A model generated the notes under the pieces. The model searched no databases. It was not told where the DNA came from and was given only the letters and a program-made list of their open reading frames with translations. The position numbers and the translations under genes were made by a program. DNA of 64,000 nt from Tethya wilhelma (taxonomy: Eukaryota > Porifera > Demospongiae > Tethyida > Tethyidae), in NCBI GenBank assembly GCA_964030475.1, contig CAXIPT010000002.1, positions 11,364,359 to 11,428,358 of the forward strand, in the 5' to 3' direction. Every line of letters begins with the position of its first letter. Positions within the stretch are counted from its first letter, which is position 1. Shown piece after piece: positions 58,890 to 64,000 of this stretch.

Positions 58890-61875
58890 ATGCTATTACT
58901 ACTGCTAGTATCCTTTCTATTAATTCATACGAAATGTACAACTGCGAGTCAAGAAGAGAACACCCGCACAAAGACAACCTTCTATCTTCCTGGACTCTTT
59001 CCAGTGGACTCTAGCGATGCCAGGACACGAATTGACCTCGGCATATTTACCAGAGCAGCTGCTGCAATGGCGGTGGAGCACGTCAACCAACTGGACTTCA
59101 ACTTCAGGATGGAATTTGTGCCTTTCAATTCTGGTTGTGATAAGGCCTCCAGTGCTAATGGCCTGGGGGAAATTATACAATTCCTCAAAGACAATGTCGA
59201 ATTTGAAGGTGAGAAAACTTCAGTGCGTGGAATGAAAGTAGTCTAGGCTAGCTAAAATTTGAAAGTAAGTGTCTCTACATGTAGCTACCAGCACTCACTC
59301 AGTGGTTGTGTTGAGCTAAACTTATTGATCATTTCCACAAATGGATGAATCATTACTGATTTTAGCTGCATGTCGTGTATTAGCTAGTTTTACTGGTACT
59401 CTCACTCTCTTTTTTTCAGGGTCATTCGCTGATGCTAACCCCACCCTTCCCTATGCAATACTCGGCCCAGCTTGCAACTATCCCACACTTTTGATTGCCT
59501 CTCTCACTGGCCGCTATCTGAAGACCGTTCAAATGTCGTATGCAGCAGATGCACCACAACTTTCAAATCTCAAAAAACACCCTCTGTTTTTCCAAAGTGT
59601 CCCCTCCTACACTACGTATCAGGACAGTATCTATGCAACAATGAGAGCTTTCGATTGGCTTCAAGTCGGGGTAGTGCACGAGGTAGTACCGTTCTACACA
59701 GTGGCATTGGAAAAGTTTGTGAAACGATTACAACAGCAGCAAGACACAATGGATGCTCAGGTAATTGCAACTCAAGGCTTCGAGGCTCATCTCTTGTTAA
59801 CTGAACGTCTGGATGCAAGAATCATCATAGGAATGGTCCGTGAGGTTGATGCTTCCAACATGCTGTGTGCTGCATATCACTCAGGTAGTATAGGCCCCAG
59901 TTATCAGTGGATTCTACTGGGGGATTTCCAAGAGGATTGGTGGGAATCACAACGTAGTTTAAAAAGGAAGTTTAACCATAGGAGGAAATGTACTCGTGAT
60001 GAGATGATGGAAGCCGTAGAGTCCGTGCTGATTCTTACTCACAAACAGAAAACAATGGAAGAGGGTGTTGAAACCATTTCTGGGAGAACTGTGGAAGAGT
60101 TTTGGGATGAGTACATGCAACGCCTCAATAGGTCAAGATCGGCACGAATCGTAAACCGTTTTGATGGTGCTATGAAAGCTCTGAGCACCTACGATGCAGT
60201 GTGGTCTATTGCTTTAGCAGTTAATGAAACCATGTCAAGATTCAAAAATGAAACTCCATTTGCATTTGCATTGAAAGAAAGTCTAGAGAGGTTAAACTTT
60301 ACCGGAGTTTCGGGAAAAATTCGTTTTTCGCCTCAATCTCACCATCAGCTGCCTCCAACCACTGTCATCTCTCAGATGCAGGATGGTGTGATGGTGCCAA
60401 TAGGCATCCATGATACAGAAACAGATACCATCAACTTGAGTTACTTTGGTAACGAATTTGTTTGGAAGGGTTCCGCCCCTCCGAGAGACAGACCACAGCT
60501 ACAGAACCAACACGTGAGTATCTGGTTGGTAGGAATCATGTTGATAGCCACCGCCATTGGCCTACTCTTTGCACTGGCAATGATCATAGTCAACATCCAC
60601 TATCGCAAGCACAAAGTCATCAAAGCCTCAAGCCCCTACATTAACATTATCATCATCATTGGGTGTGTCCTAGGATTCTGTTCTGTCATTGTTATGAGCA
60701 TTGAGAGCATAGACATCAACCAGAACATTTCTCCACATGCCTATTCCTTCATCTGTAACGTGCGACCTTGGTTACTTAGCACTGGATTCACGCTAGCGTT
60801 TGGTGCTCTCTTTGCTAAAACGTGGCGAGTGTACGTGATCTTTAGAAACCCTTGGAGGAAAAATCGGCCATACAAAGATTACGTGTTGATCGGAATGGTG
60901 GGTGTTTTCTTACTGTTTGATGTCATCTTGCTCGTGCTCTGGGCTGTAATCAATCCACTGATGTTGTTCATCGAAGATGTCGATCTTGATCAAGAAAACT
61001 TTATTCGTGAAAAGTATGTTGTGTGTGCACCTAGCAATGGATTGGGCGGTATTTTTGCAATTTGGATTGGAGTGGTTTCACTGCCTAAAGGTGTGTTGCT
61101 TCTATTCGGCACATTTCTCGTGACTCAAACAAGCAGAATAAAGACAAAGTTCTTCAATGATGCACGCTACACTGCCATAGCGATCTACGGTGTTGTGATT
61201 GGCTGTTTGACGGGAATGCCTACAGCGATTCTCTTTTTGTACAAGTATGAGGAGGACTGGGGATATGCCGATGCCTCGAGTGTCATCCTCGGCTGCTGCT
61301 ACTTGATCTTGATCATGGTGTTTGTTCCGAAGCTGATCCTCTTGAAACGCTACAAGAACAGGATCCCGACGGCAGTGCTCTTGAACATCAATCCAAGTTT
61401 CAGGATACGAAAATATCGCACGTTTAAAGATCGCTCAGTATCCATGAGAAGACAACATTCTATGGTGGACTCTCATTCACCCTCACCATCACCAGTGCAC
61501 GGTGAAAACGGCTCAGATCTTGAGTCTCTTGAACGAAACTCCTGTTCCATGCACCTGTATGAAGAAGAGGCCCACCAAGAAGAGGGCATGGTCGATGTTG
61601 CTACACTTCAGGATTGGGAGGCAGCTAAAGAGGAGAAAGAAGACAGCCACGAAGAGTGCGAGACTTATGGAGAAGAGATTGTGAAATATGGCGATTTCTC
61701 GTACATAGCTTATGTTGCGTACAGACTGGAGGATCCTGATAAGCCATCTCCAGAGCATGGTACGGAGGCCACATGTCCTTGCAGAACTGATGGGGGAGTT
61801 GGGGGAAGAGGAAACACTGTGTGCAAAGTGAACACTTATAAAGGGAAAAAGCGAACTTTGCGTTGGCTCATATGA
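58890..61875 (+). CDS. Class C GPCR, GABA-B receptor-like
   Basis: Two exons (58890-59208 and 59420-61875, phases fit) give 924 residues. Signal peptide MLLLLLVSFLLIHTKC. A Venus-flytrap ANF-receptor ectodomain follows (residues about 35-490; GPACNYPTLLIASLTGRYLK, FFQSVPSYTTYQDSI). The 7TM domain (about 505-770) has GABA-B hallmarks: KASSPYINIIIIIGCVLG, FGALFAKTWRVYVIF, YKDYVLIGMVGVFLLFDVIL and KGVLLLFGTFLVTQT. There is no cysteine-rich domain between the ectodomain and 7TM, as expected for GABA-B rather than mGlu types. The tail is long, acidic and Ser-rich and ends KKRTLRWLI. In sponges such receptors are thought to sense GABA, glutamate or other amino-acid ligands. The actual ligand cannot be read from sequence. 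The start is set by the signal peptide. Confidence 0.92.
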
Positions 61876-62382
61876 GCTGCTGTTGTGTATATGCCACTAA
61901 CAATAACTATACGATGACATTGTGTGTTATATATAATAATTATGTACCTGATAGTACATGTAAGAAATGCATTAATTCAGGTTAACGTTGTTTACAAGTA
62001 CTTATATAGGAGATAATTAGTCACATCATTAAAGAGGCACAATCCTACATAAATTGCAAGAGTTATAGTCACCAAATTAAGTATACTCCCCAAATTATTG
62101 ATCGACACAAATCCGCAAAATTCCAGTAAAGATAATACATTGCACACTGTACAGCTGAAGCTGACTATTGATTCAATGTATGATGTAATGCAAACTGTAA
62201 TAAAAGAAGAAGCATTTGGAAAACAAGATATTGTGTACACTCAGTAGAAATAAAAACTCATTAGTCATAAGTGTCATTAAAAAATTAGTCAGAAACACTG
62301 GACAAACACTCTTACACACTTACACATGCACACACAAACCACATGCAGAGAATTAAAATGACATAAAAACCATACCAATTGA
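61876..62382. other. Intergenic, convergent 3' ends of the GPCR and Rab genes
   Basis: AT-rich sequence with AATAAA-like and poly-A-like stretches. No coding exon is seen. Confidence 0.6.
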
Positions 62383-63589
62383 CTAGCAACAGCCTCTATT
62401 ATTATCTGCATAGTCTGTGAAACTAGTACTTAGTCTGATGTTGCGTCCATTGCTCTCTCTTCGTGTCTCACTCTCTAACTTACAAGCCATCTCATCAACA
62501 AGTCCAGTAAATGCCTGCAACAAACAAACAAACAAAAAAGGACAACTATTGAAGGACAAACTTTTCACTTGCAAAATCATGTGTACTGCATGAGAATAGA
62601 ACTATAGTGGTAACCCTTTGCAAGGAGAATGGCAAAGTGCACTCAAGTTTCTCAAAAATATTGCACTAGTATTTGAACTTCTAGCATGACCTCAGCATGT
62701 GATTGTTCATGATAGTTGTAGTCTACTCCGGCACACACACATTCAAGAACATCCTTTGTTGTTAAACAACGGTACACTCTGCTACTCCACACACATAATA
62801 CACATTGTTGCTCTAGCTATCATAGTAATTAATCTCACTTCAGTAATTCCCACTCCCGACAAAGCGCTGACTTCGGCAAATTGCGTTCCAAACTCTTCGG
62901 CCGCCTTCTTCCCAGCCTCCATGTCAATCTTTCTATCATTCTCCTTGTCAATCTTATTCCCTAGTATTAACACCACTGGTCTTGCTGGTCCGTCACCAAT
63001 GTTCTATATTATAGAGAGAGACACACAAATAAATTCTAAATCGCCTTCTGCACTACACATATGCATACACAAAATCAGACTGAAACTCAGAAAAAGTTAA
63101 AAGAACTGTGTCACTACATAAGCGCTGTTTTGTTACTAAAAATAAAATGCATGACCTTTTATGATGTTCTATGACATATTGTGATGCTTTTATTTTGTTT
63201 CTAGAGTGATCTGGGTACCATATTCTAGCTCGTGCATGTATGTGTATTGCATGTTTGTCAACAAAAAAGTCACAAAACGTCATGCATTTTATTTTTGGTA
63301 ACAATACACACTTATATAGTGACACAGTTCCTATACCACTATCATTTCAAACTAAGGGTGACAGATGTGTGAGCACAAGGGCCAGGAAAATGGCTTAGGA
63401 ATCGAGCAAAATAGCAAAGTCTATGTTCTAGTCAACTTGACATCATGTATGCTACAATGCAGACTGCTGAATGTACACATATGGAGATTACCATAGCAAT
63501 AATCGACCTACCTCTATAATGTCTTCTGTCCATTTTGTTAAACTTGAGAAGGAGTCTGGGTTGGTAACATCGTACACCAGCACAACACC
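62383..63589 (-). CDS. Rab-family small GTPase, C-terminal half (partial)
   Basis: Exons 63589-63512 (VVLVYDVTNPDSFSSLTKW), 63003-62839 (VVLILGNKIDKENDRKI, FAEVSALSG) and 62514-62383. NKID is the G4 motif and the SALSG box is G5. The last exon ends in NNRGCC and a stop, a typical double-cysteine geranylgeranylation site. The P-loop and switch exons lie beyond the right edge. It regulates vesicle traffic on a membrane. Subfamily not determined. Confidence 0.85.
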
Positions 63590-64000
63590 CTGCAAGTCAC
63601 AAGGAATTCATTGTTGAGCAATGCCAGTCAAGGCAAATTAGATTATTCTCAAGGGATTAGCTTTGGACAGTGTTTTATAATCATGTGAAATGTAAAGCAG
63701 ATTCATTGTCAGCATATTTTAGAAGATATAATAGTGCAGGTGCAATTTACACTACGTCATCAAAAACAAAAGTATTTTGTGGAGTGATACTGGAAATAGT
63801 TTTTTTTTTGCCATGGATACAGAAGCAAATGACAGCTGCTCAATTTTCTCAGTATCACTCTGGTAACCTAATATATAGCCAGTAGATATCGTTCCACATA
63901 ATTACGGATAGGACTGGCAATGGATGATCTGGCAAGTTATTAGTTAGTTCTATTTACTCTGGCTCCTCTGTAAAAGTTCTTCCTAATGGTATTGTAGCGC
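63590..64000. other. Intron of the Rab gene to the window edge
   Basis: AT-rich, no exon recognised. The upstream Rab exons are expected to the right. Confidence 0.6.

Noticed and set aside
59341..59419. Upstream extension of the GABA-B-like exon to the ATG at 59341
   Set aside because: That stretch ends in a polypyrimidine tract and AG at 59419 and is intronic. Exon 1 at 58890-59208 supplies the signal peptide in matching phase.
1..64000. Bacterial operon, phage or defence island
   Set aside because: All main genes have GT-AG introns and metazoan domains. No prokaryotic gene cluster is present.

Overview
This is a window of animal nuclear DNA, most likely from a sponge (demosponge). Every multi-exon gene has short GT-AG spliceosomal introns. 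The gene content is purely metazoan: Ig, SRCR and fibronectin-III surface receptors with phosphotyrosine tails, CARD and Death domains, an ankyrin-ROC-COR protein, SH2, SH3, RUN and PH domains, a GABA-B-type receptor, NF45 and centrin. The high gene density, the foldback transposons and the many TG/AC microsatellites fit a demosponge, but I cannot name the species from sequence alone. Isolated 'n' bases (11039, 12869, 13275, 29149, 30217, 34007, 35839, 57027) behave as assembly gaps. Several duplications and chimeras sit next to them.

Layout. 1-1.4 kb: first two exons of an Ig receptor paralogue (-). 1.75-9.3 kb: a complete Ig-superfamily receptor (-) built from a duplicated five-Ig cassette, with a tyrosine-rich tail. 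9.5-11.7 kb: a CARD protein with a possible AlbA/Schlafen-like C-terminus (-). 11.2-15.1 kb: a direct duplication or unmerged haplotype. 14.1-20.75 kb: a chromatin protein (-) joining a CDCA7-type 4CXXC zinc finger to DDT and WHIM motifs. 20.9-23.2 kb: NF45/ILF2 (-), sharing a short divergent promoter with an unrecognised gene at 23.4-25.4 kb (+) that carries three 'FGG' repeats. 25.6-33.9 kb: an SRCR/FN3 receptor (+), interrupted by gaps and by a fragment of an OGFOD2-like oxygenase. 34.0-38.7 kb: the tail of one Death-domain ROCO gene and then a nearly complete Ank-ROC-COR-Death gene (+) with a frameshift. 39.2-42.9 kb: the 3' half of an FN3 receptor (-), which duplicates 32.4-34.0 kb in inverted orientation. 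43.4-53.9 kb: a PH, probable RA, RUN and SH3 scaffold (-). 54.3-56.6 kb: an intronless CARD-PTB-like-SH2 adaptor (-), divergent from centrin (56.8-58.6 kb, +). 58.9-61.9 kb: a class C GABA-B-like GPCR (+). 62.4-64 kb: a Rab GTPase (-) that runs off the end.

How they may work together. Two receptors carry YxxM motifs, the classic ligand of p85-type SH2 domains. The same window encodes an adaptor with a CARD and a p85-like SH2 domain, another CARD protein, and a Death-domain ROCO GTPase. Receptor-to-death-fold signalling is therefore the most interesting candidate system here. It is an inference from motifs, not something the sequence proves.
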